NCBI RefSeq assembly: GCF_013523165.1
Contig: NZ_JAAMQI010000019.1
Location: 1 to 64,000 of the forward strand
From: Pseudomonas entomophila
GTDB lineage: Bacteria > Pseudomonadota > Gammaproteobacteria > Pseudomonadales > Pseudomonadaceae
Reading direction: 5' to 3'
DNA: 64,000 nt
Position numbers and translations under genes: made by a program. Position 1 is the stretch's first letter, and each line of letters opens with the position of its first letter. A model generated the notes under the pieces. It did no database searches and was not told where the DNA came from. It saw only the letters and a list, made by a program, of their open reading frames with translations. Of the stretch, positions 56,131 to 64,000 are shown one piece after another.

Positions 56131-58125
56131 TCAGGCCAGTCCATGCCAACGCAAGTACGCCTGCGAACTTGGCGGACGCCCCAGAAACGCTTCCATGCCT
56201 TCGTACAGCGGGCGCGAGGTTCCCGGTTCGAACAAGGCTTCCTGCAGTGCGCGTCCGGTTGCCCGATCCAGCAAGCCGCGGGACTCGAAGCGGGTGAACA
56301 GGTCCAAGGCGTGGACATCCGACCACAGGTAGGCGTAGTAGCCTGCATCGTACCCCATGACCAAGTGTTCGAACGCGTGGGCCGGATGCTCGAACTCGGC
56401 CAGGGGCCAGTGTCCGCATCGCTCTCGGGCGTCGCCAAGACGTTGCTCGAGGCTTCTCCCATCGTTCGGTGTGGCATGCAGGTCGATATCGAACAACGCC
56501 AGGCTCAGGTGGTGCGCGGTCTCCTCCACGCTCTGCTGGCGCAACGCGTGCAGGTACGCCTCGATGTGAGCCTGGGCAAGCCGGTGTCCGTCCTGCTGGT
56601 GCGAAGAGATCGCCACCAGATAGTCCGCGTCCCACACCCAGCGCTCGAACAGTTTGCCGAACAATTCGACGCCATCGGTGCCGAGCTCGGTGACATTGGA
56701 CAGGACATGGTTGTTCGTACGGACCAGGAGATGGTGCAGGGCATGGCCGAACTCATGGAACAACTTGCGCAGCGACAGGTGATCCAGCAGGGGCTGGCTA
56801 CCGTCCAGCGCTTGCGGTATATCGCAGAACACCGCCACTGAAGCGACGTGGTAAATGCCCTCGGCATCGACACGACGATTACGGATGTAAGTGGTGAACA
56901 CCGAGTCTGCCTGCTTGCCAGCGTGTTGCACCGCATCGAGGTAGAGCAGGCCGATGAGGGCATGGTCCTGCCACACCTCGAACACCTGCACGCTGGGCGC
57001 CCAGGTGGGGAGTGGCCGAGGCTGCAGCACCACCCCGAACAACTGCTGTATCAACTGCTGGAGGGCCTGCACGACGGCGTTCAGTGGGAAGTAGTCGCGC
57101 AAGGCTTCGGTGGACAGGCCGGCAGGGAAGAGCGCCTGCACGTAGGCGACGTCCCAAGGCTGTATCGCCGCCAGGCCCACGGTAGCCCCTCGGCGCTCGA
57201 TCGCCGCATGCCACTGCAACATGGCCGGCCGGACGTGATCGGCCAAATCCTGGAGAAAAGCGCGCACTTGGTCGACCGACCCCGCGCTCTTGTCCTTCAG
57301 GCTCTGCTCCAAGTGACTGGCGAAACCGAGCAGGTGGGCTTTCTGCTCACGCAGGCGTGCCAGCTGCTGCAACAAGGCGCCGTTGTCCCGTTGCGGATCG
57401 AGGCTGACACCACGGAGATGGTAGGCCCGATACACACGCTCCCGGAGTTCACGGTCCTTGGCATGCCTGAGCACCGCATCGGTCGCCACGCTTTCGCAAG
57501 GGACCAACCAGCCAGGTTCACCAGCCTCGCGCGCTCGTGCAGCCAGCTCCTCACAGATACGTTGTGGAATGCCGTCCAGGCTGGACGCCTCGGTGATGCT
57601 CAACCCAGGCCGATTGATGTTTTCGCTGAACGCCAGGCCGGCGGTTTGGATCTGTGCCTGGATATCGGCCAGGCGCGCCCTGTCGCTGGGCGCGAGCAGC
57701 ACGCCGCTGGAGGAGAACTTCTTCAGGTGCCAGAGCAAGGTGGCCCGTTTCTGGGCATCGAGCTGCTGGCCTATCGTGCTCTGCGCCAGACGGGCATACA
57801 GGGCCTGCAGTGCGGCGTTGGCGAATTTATGATCGAAACGCGCTGTGGTCTTGGCAAGGAAACCGAGGATCGCCTGCGCCCAGTCCGGGCCCCTGCCCAG
57901 CAGCGGTGAGGCGCCATAGAGCACGCCCAACAGCTGGGCATCCAGCCCGTCCACGGCCAGGACCAGATCGTCCCAGGTGGGCAAGGCCTGCTGATCGACG
58001 ATGATGTGTTCGATGCCGCGTTCATGCGCTTGCAGCACATGATCGAAGGCTTCGCGCATGTTCTCCAGGGTGATTGCAGTGTAATCGATGGGCACTGCAC
58101 TGGGTTGCAATAGAGGGTTGTCCAT
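56131..58125 (-). CDS. M3-family oligopeptidase, PrlC paralogue
   Basis: A 664-residue zinc peptidase of the thimet oligopeptidase family. Zinc site LFHEFGHALHH (His457, Glu458, His461) and a downstream GVELFGKLFERW with the third-ligand glutamate are intact. The N-terminus MDNPLLQPSAVPIDYTAITLENM resembles PrlC. ATG at 58125. It lies directly beyond the yheV-like gene from prlC (58532), same strand. The sequence has drifted strongly from PrlC and is less conserved outside the catalytic domain. Cytoplasmic peptide degradation is expected. Confidence 0.85.
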   Translation of the reverse strand: MDNPLLQPSAVPIDYTAITLENMREAFDHVLQAHERGIEHIIVDQQALPTWDDLVLAVDGLDAQLLGVLYGASPLLGRGPDWAQAILGFLAKTTARFDHKFANAALQALYARLAQSTIGQQLDAQKRATLLWHLKKFSSSGVLLAPSDRARLADIQAQIQTAGLAFSENINRPGLSITEASSLDGIPQRICEELAARAREAGEPGWLVPCESVATDAVLRHAKDRELRERVYRAYHLRGVSLDPQRDNGALLQQLARLREQKAHLLGFASHLEQSLKDKSAGSVDQVRAFLQDLADHVRPAMLQWHAAIERRGATVGLAAIQPWDVAYVQALFPAGLSTEALRDYFPLNAVVQALQQLIQQLFGVVLQPRPLPTWAPSVQVFEVWQDHALIGLLYLDAVQHAGKQADSVFTTYIRNRRVDAEGIYHVASVAVFCDIPQALDGSQPLLDHLSLRKLFHEFGHALHHLLVRTNNHVLSNVTELGTDGVELFGKLFERWVWDADYLVAISSHQQDGHRLAQAHIEAYLHALRQQSVEETAHHLSLALFDIDLHATPNDGRSLEQRLGDARERCGHWPLAEFEHPAHAFEHLVMGYDAGYYAYLWSDVHALDLFTRFESRGLLDRATGRALQEALFEPGTSRPLYEGMEAFLGRPPSSQAYLRWHGLA

Positions 58126-58247
58126 GAAGCATCGTCTCGCTCGAAATGAAGAGCAGGCGAGCTTGCAGGCGCGGGGCAAGGGCGATGTGCTAACGATCTA
58201 CCGCCCAGGCGCCGGACCGGGCGCGAGGCCCGGACGGCACGCTGACG

Positions 58248-58535
58248 TCATTCGGCCGGTTTCTTGAGCTTCGGATTGGGAAAGAACTGCACGGTCTGCA
58301 CTGCCTGGGCCTTGACCGACGCCTTGGGCGACAGGTGGTTGACCCGGGTCCCCAGCTCCTTGGGCACCGACAACCCTTGCTCATTGAGTGTGTCGGAAAA
58401 ACCGCACGCCACGCACTCGCGGTGCGGCACGCCATCCTCGTCCCACATCTTCAGCTTGTCGGCTTCACTGCACGCCGGGCAGACTGCCCCGGCGATGAAG
58501 CGCTTCTTGGTCTTGTTCACGGTCACCTCGCTCAC
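58248..58535 (-). CDS. YheV-family zinc-ribbon protein
   Basis: A 95-residue protein with two zinc knuckles, AVCPACSEADKL and RECVACGFSD, and a lysine-rich tail (FFPNPKLKKPAE). YheV/DUF2387 proteins lie next to prlC in many gammaproteobacteria. GTG at 58535 overlaps the prlC stop (GTGA); GTG at 58526 with GAGG before it is an alternative. Coupled to prlC. Confidence 0.85.
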   Translation of the reverse strand: MSEVTVNKTKKRFIAGAVCPACSEADKLKMWDEDGVPHRECVACGFSDTLNEQGLSVPKELGTRVNHLSPKASVKAQAVQTVQFFPNPKLKKPAE

Positions 58536-60583
58536 GCTGCGGCGTCTTCGCTCAGGCCGCTGTGGCGCAGCAGCGCGTCGATGGAAGGTTCACGGCCACG
58601 GAAATCGACGAACAGCACCATCGGTTCACGCGAACCGCCGCGGGCCAGGATGGCTTCGCGGAAGGCCCGACCGGTGTCGGCGTTCAGCACACCGTCCTCT
58701 TCGAAACGCGAGAAGGCGTCGGCCGACAGCACTTCGGCCCACTTGTAGCTGTAGTACCCCGCCGCGTAGCCACCGGCGAAGATGTGCGCGAAGCTGTTGG
58801 GGAAGCGATTGTAGGCCGGGGGCCGCATCACCGACACCTCGTCGCGCACGCCCTCGAGCACCTCCAGCACGCTGCGACCATCGCCATGGCTGGCATGCAG
58901 CTCGAAGTCGAACAGCGAGAACTCCAGCTGGCGCACCATCATCAGGCCGGACTGGAAGTTCTTCGCCGCCAGCATCTTCTCCAGCAGGTCCTGCGGCAAT
59001 GCTTCACCGGTCTGGTAGTGGCCGGAGATCAGCGCCAGGCCCTCGGGCTCCCAGCACCAGTTTTCCATGAACTGGCTCGGCAGCTCGACGGCGTCCCAGG
59101 CCACGCCATTGATGCCCGACACGCCCGCGTGCTCGATGCGGGTCAGCAAGTGATGCAAGCCATGACCGAATTCGTGGAACAGGGTGGTCACTTCATCGTG
59201 CGTCAGCAGCGCGGGCTGGCCTGGCGAGGCTGGCGTGAAGTTGCACACCAGGTTGGCCACCGGGCTCTGCAGCTCGCCAGCGGCCGTGCGGCGACGATCA
59301 CGCGCGCCATCCATCCAGGCACCGCCACGCTTGTTGGCGCGGGCATAGAGGTCGAAGAAGAAACGCCCGACGTGCTGGCCGTGCTCGGTGATCTCGAACA
59401 GGCGTACCTCGGGGTGCCAGCGGTCGAAACCGTCGAGTTCCTTGATCTCGATGCCATACAGGCGCTGCACGATGGCGAACAGACCCGACAGCACCTTGTC
59501 GATCGGGAAGTAGGCGCGTAGGGCTTCCTGCGACACACTGTAGCGCTGCTCGCGCAGCTTCTCGCCAAAGTAGCCGACGTCCCAGCTGCTCACGTCCGCG
59601 CAGCCTTGTTCCTGGGCATAGGCCTTCAGTTCAGCCAGGTCCTGGGCCGCGAACGGCTTGCTGCGCTGGGCCAGGTCACGCAGGAAGCTCAGCACCTGAT
59701 CGCTGGACTCGGCCATCTTGGTGGCCAGGCTCAGTTCGGCGAAGTTGGCGTACCCCAGCAGCTCGGCCAGTTCCTGGCGCAGGTCGAGGATCTGGCGCAT
59801 GACCGGCCCATTGTCGAACTGCCCGGCGTTGGGGCCCTGGTCCGAGGCCCGGGTGCTGTAGGCCGCATAGACTTCTTCGCGCAGGGCGCGGTTGGCGGCG
59901 TACGTCATCACGGCGTAGTAGCTGGGGAATTCCAGGGTGATCAGCCAGCCATCCAGGTCTTTGGCCTGGGCGGCCGCGGCCATCTGGCCCTTGGCCGAAT
60001 CGGTCAGGCCGTCGAGCAGCGTCTCGTCGGTGACGTGCTTGGTCCAGGCCTGGGTGGCATCGAGCAGCTGGTTGGAAAAGCGGCTGCCCAGTTCGCTGAG
60101 CGTACTCTGCACCTCGGCGTAGCGTTGCTGCTTGTCGACTGGCAGGTCGATACCCGACAGGCGGAAATCACGCAGGGCATGCTCGAGGGTAGTCGTCTGC
60201 GCCACGTCGAAACCTGCGGCCTCGGGGCTGTTGGCCAGCGCCTGGTAGGCATCGAACAGGGCGCGGTTCTGCCCCAGTTCGGTGGAGTAGGCACTCAACG
60301 CCGGCAGGCAGGACTCGTAGGCTTCGCGCAGCTCGGCGCTGTTGCACACGGCATTGAGGTGGCTCACCGGGCTCCAGGCCGCGCCAAGCCGGTCGTTGAG
60401 TTCATCCATGGCCAGGACCAGGCCGGCCCAGGTCGGATGCTGGCCTTGCGTCTCGAGGATCCGGGCGATGGCGGCGCGGTTGTCGGCCAGGATCTGCTCG
60501 ATCGCCGGCAGCACGTGTTCGGCACGGATCGCCGAGAAGGGCGGCAGGTCGTAGGACTGCAGGAGCGGGTTGTTCGCACTCAC
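58532..60583 (-). CDS. prlC: Oligopeptidase A
   Basis: A 683-residue M3 peptidase. N-terminus SANNPLLQSYDLPPFSAIRA matches E. coli PrlC, and the zinc motif FHEFGHGLHHLLTR is intact. It degrades signal peptides and other short peptides in the cytoplasm. GTG at 60583 is chosen because AAGGTA precedes it and it gives the family N-terminus; a longer in-frame start at 60610 is not conserved. Followed by the coupled YheV gene. Confidence 0.94.
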   Translation of the reverse strand: MSANNPLLQSYDLPPFSAIRAEHVLPAIEQILADNRAAIARILETQGQHPTWAGLVLAMDELNDRLGAAWSPVSHLNAVCNSAELREAYESCLPALSAYSTELGQNRALFDAYQALANSPEAAGFDVAQTTTLEHALRDFRLSGIDLPVDKQQRYAEVQSTLSELGSRFSNQLLDATQAWTKHVTDETLLDGLTDSAKGQMAAAAQAKDLDGWLITLEFPSYYAVMTYAANRALREEVYAAYSTRASDQGPNAGQFDNGPVMRQILDLRQELAELLGYANFAELSLATKMAESSDQVLSFLRDLAQRSKPFAAQDLAELKAYAQEQGCADVSSWDVGYFGEKLREQRYSVSQEALRAYFPIDKVLSGLFAIVQRLYGIEIKELDGFDRWHPEVRLFEITEHGQHVGRFFFDLYARANKRGGAWMDGARDRRRTAAGELQSPVANLVCNFTPASPGQPALLTHDEVTTLFHEFGHGLHHLLTRIEHAGVSGINGVAWDAVELPSQFMENWCWEPEGLALISGHYQTGEALPQDLLEKMLAAKNFQSGLMMVRQLEFSLFDFELHASHGDGRSVLEVLEGVRDEVSVMRPPAYNRFPNSFAHIFAGGYAAGYYSYKWAEVLSADAFSRFEEDGVLNADTGRAFREAILARGGSREPMVLFVDFRGREPSIDALLRHSGLSEDAAA

Positions 60584-60684
60584 GTTGGGATACCTTGGCA
60601 GGAGAAACACGGGACCATCTTAATTACAATCGACCCTGACCGCAGCAGGCGGCCACCTATCAGGCTTCAAGAGGGGCACTATAC

Positions 60685-61230
60685 ATGGCCATCCGGACCT
60701 TCCGGCAGCACACTCCCCAGTTGGGACCCCGCGCGTTCGTCGACAGTTCGGCCATCGTCCTGGGCGACGTGGCGATCGGCGAAGACAGCTCGGTCTGGCC
60801 ACTGACCGTGGTCCGCGGCGACATGCACCGCATCCGCATCGGTGCGCGCACCAGCGTCCAGGACGGCAGCGTGCTGCACATCACCCACGCCGGCCCGTTC
60901 AACCCTGAGGGCTTCCCGCTGCTGATCGGCGACGAGGTGACCATCGGCCACAAGGTCATGCTGCACGGCTGCACCCTGGGCAATCGCATCCTGGTCGGCA
61001 TGGGCAGCACGGTCATGGACGGCGCGGTGGTCGAGGACGAGGTGATCATCGGCGCAGGCAGCCTGGTGCCGCCGGGCAAGCGCCTGGAGAGCGGCTACCT
61101 GTATGTCGGCAGCCCGGTACGCCAGGCGCGGCCCTTGACCGACAAGGAGCGCGCCTTCTTCAGCTACAGCGCCAACAACTACGTCACGCTCAAGGACCAG
61201 CACCTGGCCGAAGGCTACGACTCGCTCTAA
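60685..61230 (+). CDS. Gamma-carbonic anhydrase family (YrdA-type) protein
   Basis: A 181-residue left-handed beta-helix trimer protein. Hexapeptide repeats run from VLGDVAIGEDSSVWP to GSTVMDGAVVEDEVIIGAGSL. Zinc-ligand histidines lie in RVQDGSVLHITHAG and IGHKVMLHGC-like segments (VTIGHKVMLHGCTLG). Members bind zinc; only some have carbonic anhydrase activity. ATG at 60685, divergent from prlC. Confidence 0.88.
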   Translation: MAIRTFRQHTPQLGPRAFVDSSAIVLGDVAIGEDSSVWPLTVVRGDMHRIRIGARTSVQDGSVLHITHAGPFNPEGFPLLIGDEVTIGHKVMLHGCTLGNRILVGMGSTVMDGAVVEDEVIIGAGSLVPPGKRLESGYLYVGSPVRQARPLTDKERAFFSYSANNYVTLKDQHLAEGYDSL

Positions 61231-61250
61231 TCCCCGGACCCGAGACTTCA

Positions 61251-61910
61251 ATGCACCAGCACACCCTCCTGTTCGACCTCGACGGCACGCTCACCGACCC
61301 GCGCCTGGGCATCACTCGATCCATCCAGCATGCGCTGGCCAAGCTCGGCATCGACGAGCCCGACCTGACCCGGCTCGAACCCTTCATCGGGCCGCCCCTG
61401 CTGCAGGCGTTCATGCAGTTCTACGGGTTCGACGAGGCCACGGCCTGGGACGCGGTGAATCACTACCGTGAGCGCTTCAGGGTCACCGGCCTGTACGAGA
61501 ACCAGGTCTTCGAGGGCGTGCCTGCGTTGCTCTCGACCCTGGCCGGGCAGGGCCGCACGCTGTACATCGCCACGTCCAAGCCCTGGGTGTTCGCCCGCGA
61601 GATCGCCCGGCACTTCGCCTTCGACCAGCACTTCAAGGTGATCTACGGCAGCGAGCTGGACGGCACACGCACCGACAAGGTCGAGCTGATCCGCCATCTG
61701 CTCGAAGCGGAGCGCCTGGACCCGGCCCAGACCTTGATGATCGGCGACCGCAAGCACGACCTGATCGGCGCACGCCGCAATGGCCTGCAAGCGGTGGCGG
61801 TCGGCTACGGCTTCGGCAGCCGCGACGAGCTGCTGGCCGAGTCGCCGGACTTCCATTTCGACACGCTGGCGCAACTGCATGCGGCATTTCTGCACGGTCA
61901 TGGTGCTTAG
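61251..61910 (+). CDS. HAD-superfamily phosphatase (phosphoglycolate phosphatase-like)
   Basis: A 219-residue HAD hydrolase. Motif I LFDLDGTLTDPR, motif II YIATSKPW, motif III K (RTDKVELI) and motif IV MIGDRKHDLIGA are present, with a helical cap of the Gph/PpaX type. The substrate is a small phosphomonoester, not identifiable. ATG at 61251, 20 bp after the YrdA-type gene, same operon. Confidence 0.87.
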   Translation: MHQHTLLFDLDGTLTDPRLGITRSIQHALAKLGIDEPDLTRLEPFIGPPLLQAFMQFYGFDEATAWDAVNHYRERFRVTGLYENQVFEGVPALLSTLAGQGRTLYIATSKPWVFAREIARHFAFDQHFKVIYGSELDGTRTDKVELIRHLLEAERLDPAQTLMIGDRKHDLIGARRNGLQAVAVGYGFGSRDELLAESPDFHFDTLAQLHAAFLHGHGA

Positions 61911-61946
61911 CGGTTCGAGCGCCTTGCCCAGACCACCGTCGCGGCC

Positions 61947-63041
61947 TCAAGGCGTGGCACTGGCAGCCAAGGCGGCCAAGGCCTGGTGCCGCGCCGCGGC
62001 CGGCAAGCGCCCAAGGGCCTCCACCCGCTGATGAAACCGCGCCCAGTCGCCCGGCACCTGGCGGTACAGCGCGTCGAAAGCCGGAACCCAACGGTCGTAA
62101 AGCCCGAAGGGCAGGAGCGTGGCGTTGTTCAGCGGGCCTTCGATCCAGGCGTCGTAACGCCCCACGCCACCCCATCGGGTGTCACGAAGCTGACGGTAGT
62201 CGCGGCGCAGCCGCTCGAATTCGGCCTGCTTGCCCCGACGCTTGGCCTCGGCGTCCAGCGAGCTGTCGTACAAAGCCTGAAGGCGCTCGCGGCTGGCCAG
62301 CACCAACTGCACGAAGGCTTCACGCTGACCTCGCTCGCCCTCGGGCACAGGGGCCAGGCCCCGTACGCGACGCCACTGCCGGCTGCCTTCCTGCTCGACG
62401 AAGGTGGCATAGGACTCGTTGAATTCAGTGTCGTCCTTCACGTAGACGCGCTGGTGCGACAGTTCGTGGAAGATCAGCGTGGCCAGGCGTTCATCGCCCC
62501 ACCCGGTCATGGTCGACAGGATCGGGTCGTCGAACCAGCCCAGCGTCGAGTAGGCTTCGACGCCGCCCACGTACACGTCCAACCCTTGCTGGCGCATCAG
62601 CGCGGCGCTGCCGCGGGCACCGCTCTGGCTGTAGTAGCCTCGATAGGCCACGCAACCGGCGATCGGGAAGCAATGGGTGACCGGCTGCAGGGACAGGGCC
62701 GGGGTGGCGAACACGTTCCAGACCACGAACCGACGGCCCAGGTCGGCATAGACCCGATAGCTGCCATTATCCGGCAGCTTCAGGTGGTCGCTGGCGAAGA
62801 CGCGCGCCTGTTCGGCCTGCACCAGGCGCTGGCGCAGGGACGGATCGGTCGCGGGGTCGTCGATCACCTGCGTGGTCGGCGTTCGGGCACGCAGCAGCTG
62901 CCACTGGCCCTGGGCCAACTGCCCGTAGTACGACGCGCTGGAGCAACCGGCGATCAGCCCGCAGATCAACAGGGGAACAAAGCGGGCAAAAATGCGGTCG
63001 AGTGCCGCGAGGCTCGAACGCAGCAGAACGGGTCGGCACAT
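61947..63041 (-). CDS. Predicted aminopeptidase lipoprotein (PF10023 type)
   Basis: A 364-residue lipoprotein with lipobox LIAGCSSA. Zinc motif HELSHQRVYVKDDTEFNESYATFVE (HExxH and a downstream glutamate) fits the predicted aminopeptidase family. The start codon region has an unusual extra 25 residues before the lipobox helix (MCRPVLLRSSLAALDRIFARFVPLLICG), so a shorter start is possible. Convergent with the HAD gene. Substrate unknown. Confidence 0.82.
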   Translation of the reverse strand: MCRPVLLRSSLAALDRIFARFVPLLICGLIAGCSSASYYGQLAQGQWQLLRARTPTTQVIDDPATDPSLRQRLVQAEQARVFASDHLKLPDNGSYRVYADLGRRFVVWNVFATPALSLQPVTHCFPIAGCVAYRGYYSQSGARGSAALMRQQGLDVYVGGVEAYSTLGWFDDPILSTMTGWGDERLATLIFHELSHQRVYVKDDTEFNESYATFVEQEGSRQWRRVRGLAPVPEGERGQREAFVQLVLASRERLQALYDSSLDAEAKRRGKQAEFERLRRDYRQLRDTRWGGVGRYDAWIEGPLNNATLLPFGLYDRWVPAFDALYRQVPGDWARFHQRVEALGRLPAAARHQALAALAASATP

Positions 63042-63106
63042 CGGGGCGATTCCTCTCGCTCAACCACCGGTGCCGCCAGACTACTTGCCCAGGAGACGTT
63101 TCGCCA

Positions 63107-63520
63107 ATGCGTACAAGGTTCACCATCGCAGCCCTCATGCTGCTTGCTGGCTGTTCCACCTTGCCCGAGCCAGACCCGAGTCAGGCGTGGGTGGACCTGG
63201 CCCCCGAACAGAACACCGCGCTGCATGCACTGGAAGTGGACGATCACGCCTGGGACGACAAGCGCTACTTCGAAGTCCCACCGGGCCAGCACGAACTCAC
63301 CGTGCGCTACCAGTTTCCCGTCGCGCCAAGCAACATCGGGCCGGATGCAGCGTCGCTCTGGCGCGACTGCCAGCTCAATCTCACCTTCAAGGATTTCGAT
63401 GCCGGCCAGCGCTATCGCCTGCAGGCCGGCAGCATCGGTTTCCGCCCCTGGGTCAAGCTGTACGACCAGCAGCAGAACCTGCTGGGTCAGGGGGCACCTG
63501 CTGGTTGTCAGCGCAGTTGA
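63107..63520 (+). CDS. Small lipoprotein, paralogue A
   Basis: A 137-residue lipoprotein: lipobox LMLLAGCST (Cys16), then DPSQAWVDLAPEQN, a central PPGQHELTVRYQFPV and an ending with FDAGQRYRLQAGSIGFRPWVKLYD. About 45% similar by eye to the next gene. ATG at 63107 after CAGGAGACG. Unknown function; perhaps a PEGA-like envelope beta-domain. Confidence 0.8.
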   Translation: MRTRFTIAALMLLAGCSTLPEPDPSQAWVDLAPEQNTALHALEVDDHAWDDKRYFEVPPGQHELTVRYQFPVAPSNIGPDAASLWRDCQLNLTFKDFDAGQRYRLQAGSIGFRPWVKLYDQQQNLLGQGAPAGCQRS

Positions 63521-63565
63521 TCGCACGGCGCGCTATGCTGTGACCTACTCGCAACAGCCAGCAGG

Positions 63566-63988
63566 ATGAAAACCATGCGCTCGTATATGATGCTTGCCGC
63601 CCTCGGCGTACTGAGCGGGTGCGCCAGCCCCTTGCCGCCCAAGGATCCCGGCCAGGCCTGGGTCGAGCTGCGCACGCTCGTTCCCGGCAAGCTGGTGATG
63701 GCCGACCGGCTGGATGGCGAGCGCCTGGAAGATGGGCGCTACTTTCAGGTCACACCCGGACGCCACGAACTGGTGGTGCGCTTCGACTATGAAGTCTATT
63801 CCGGCGGGTTCTCCACCGATCCGACCGACCGGACCTGCTACCTCACCCTGCGCTACGAGGGGTTCGAGGCGGGCAGACGCTATCGGCTCGAAGCCCGCGC
63901 GCCGGCCATGCAGCCGACCGCGGCGCTCTACGACGAGCAGCGCCGGGTGCTGGTGGACGAGCCAAGCAACGTGTTCTGCATTCCGTGA
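63566..63988 (+). CDS. Small lipoprotein, paralogue B
   Basis: A 140-residue lipoprotein: lipobox LGVLSGCAS, then DPGQAWVELRTL, TPGRHELVVRFDYEV and FEAGRRYRLEARAPAMQPTAALYDEQ. It repeats every landmark of its neighbour at 63107 in the same order, so the pair is a tandem duplication. The window ends 12 bp after its stop. Function unknown. Confidence 0.8.
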   Translation: MKTMRSYMMLAALGVLSGCASPLPPKDPGQAWVELRTLVPGKLVMADRLDGERLEDGRYFQVTPGRHELVVRFDYEVYSGGFSTDPTDRTCYLTLRYEGFEAGRRYRLEARAPAMQPTAALYDEQRRVLVDEPSNVFCIP

Positions 63989-64000
63989 AAAGGCGGACAG

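Noticed and set aside
55901..56635. Minus-strand frame across the M3 peptidase end and the following gap
   Set aside because: Overlaps the peptidase gene in another frame and has no recognisable domain.

Overview
The window is chromosomal core DNA of a fluorescent Pseudomonas, most likely of the P. putida group. The evidence is high GC, strongly Pseudomonas-like proteins, P. putida-type REP elements (inverted copies of a GTGGGAGC...GGCTTGCC core), and a gene order that, from memory, matches P. putida KT2440 almost throughout. The middle part also matches the P. aeruginosa kinB-polA-znu-met segment. No rRNA, tRNA, CRISPR array, prophage or insertion sequence was seen.

Layout. 0.2-3.7 kb: glutaryl-CoA/lysine catabolism (gcdG, gcdH, divergent regulator gcdR). 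3.9-8.5 kb: proton-translocating transhydrogenase (pntAA-pntAB-pntB) and a succinyl-CoA:acetate-type CoA-transferase. 8.5-12.3 kb: a DUF1127 gene behind a dense cluster of ACTGT/ACAGT repeats, then three DUF2388 paralogues and a DUF4105/Lnb-type protein. 12.3-22.7 kb: REP cluster, GFA-domain protein, CitMHS transporter, TerC, Na/Pi transporter, M16 protease, DUF5924 protein, SpmA/B-like protein and GltP. 23.4-28.7 kb: a cell-envelope stress block (Ivy lysozyme inhibitor, DUF1328 and small membrane protein; BON-domain protein) with two matching sigma-54 promoters next to algB-kinB. 28.7-35.7 kb: CSS-EAL phosphodiesterase, AmpDh2-like amidase, diguanylate cyclase, EEP-family hydrolase, DsbA, cytochrome c4. 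35.9-41 kb: engB, the ErsA small RNA with a sigma-22-type promoter, polA, a DUF2782 gene and thrB. 41-45.5 kb: znuA / zur-znuC-znuB, a lipoprotein and tandem REPs. 45.5-50.4 kb: katE and metN-metI-metQ. 50.5-55.7 kb: SCO/SenC, two unrecognised genes, a SulP transporter and beta-carbonic anhydrase. 55.7-64 kb: two M3 oligopeptidases around a YheV zinc ribbon, gamma-carbonic anhydrase, HAD phosphatase, a predicted aminopeptidase and two paralogous lipoproteins.

Most genes are ordinary core genes. The parts that deserve attention are as follows. (1) The aa3-type cytochrome oxidase operon that, as I recall, normally lies between the SulP and SenC genes is absent, and two unrecognised genes stand in its place. 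(2) The 24-25.5 kb region holds two near-identical sigma-54 promoter modules beside the NtrC-family regulator AlgB. (3) There is a ten-copy ACTGT/ACAGT cluster ahead of a DUF1127 gene. (4) Several unexplained dyads lie upstream of gltP. Start codons were chosen from ribosome-binding sites and family lengths; uncertain ones are noted. Locus comparisons with other genomes are from memory and were not run.
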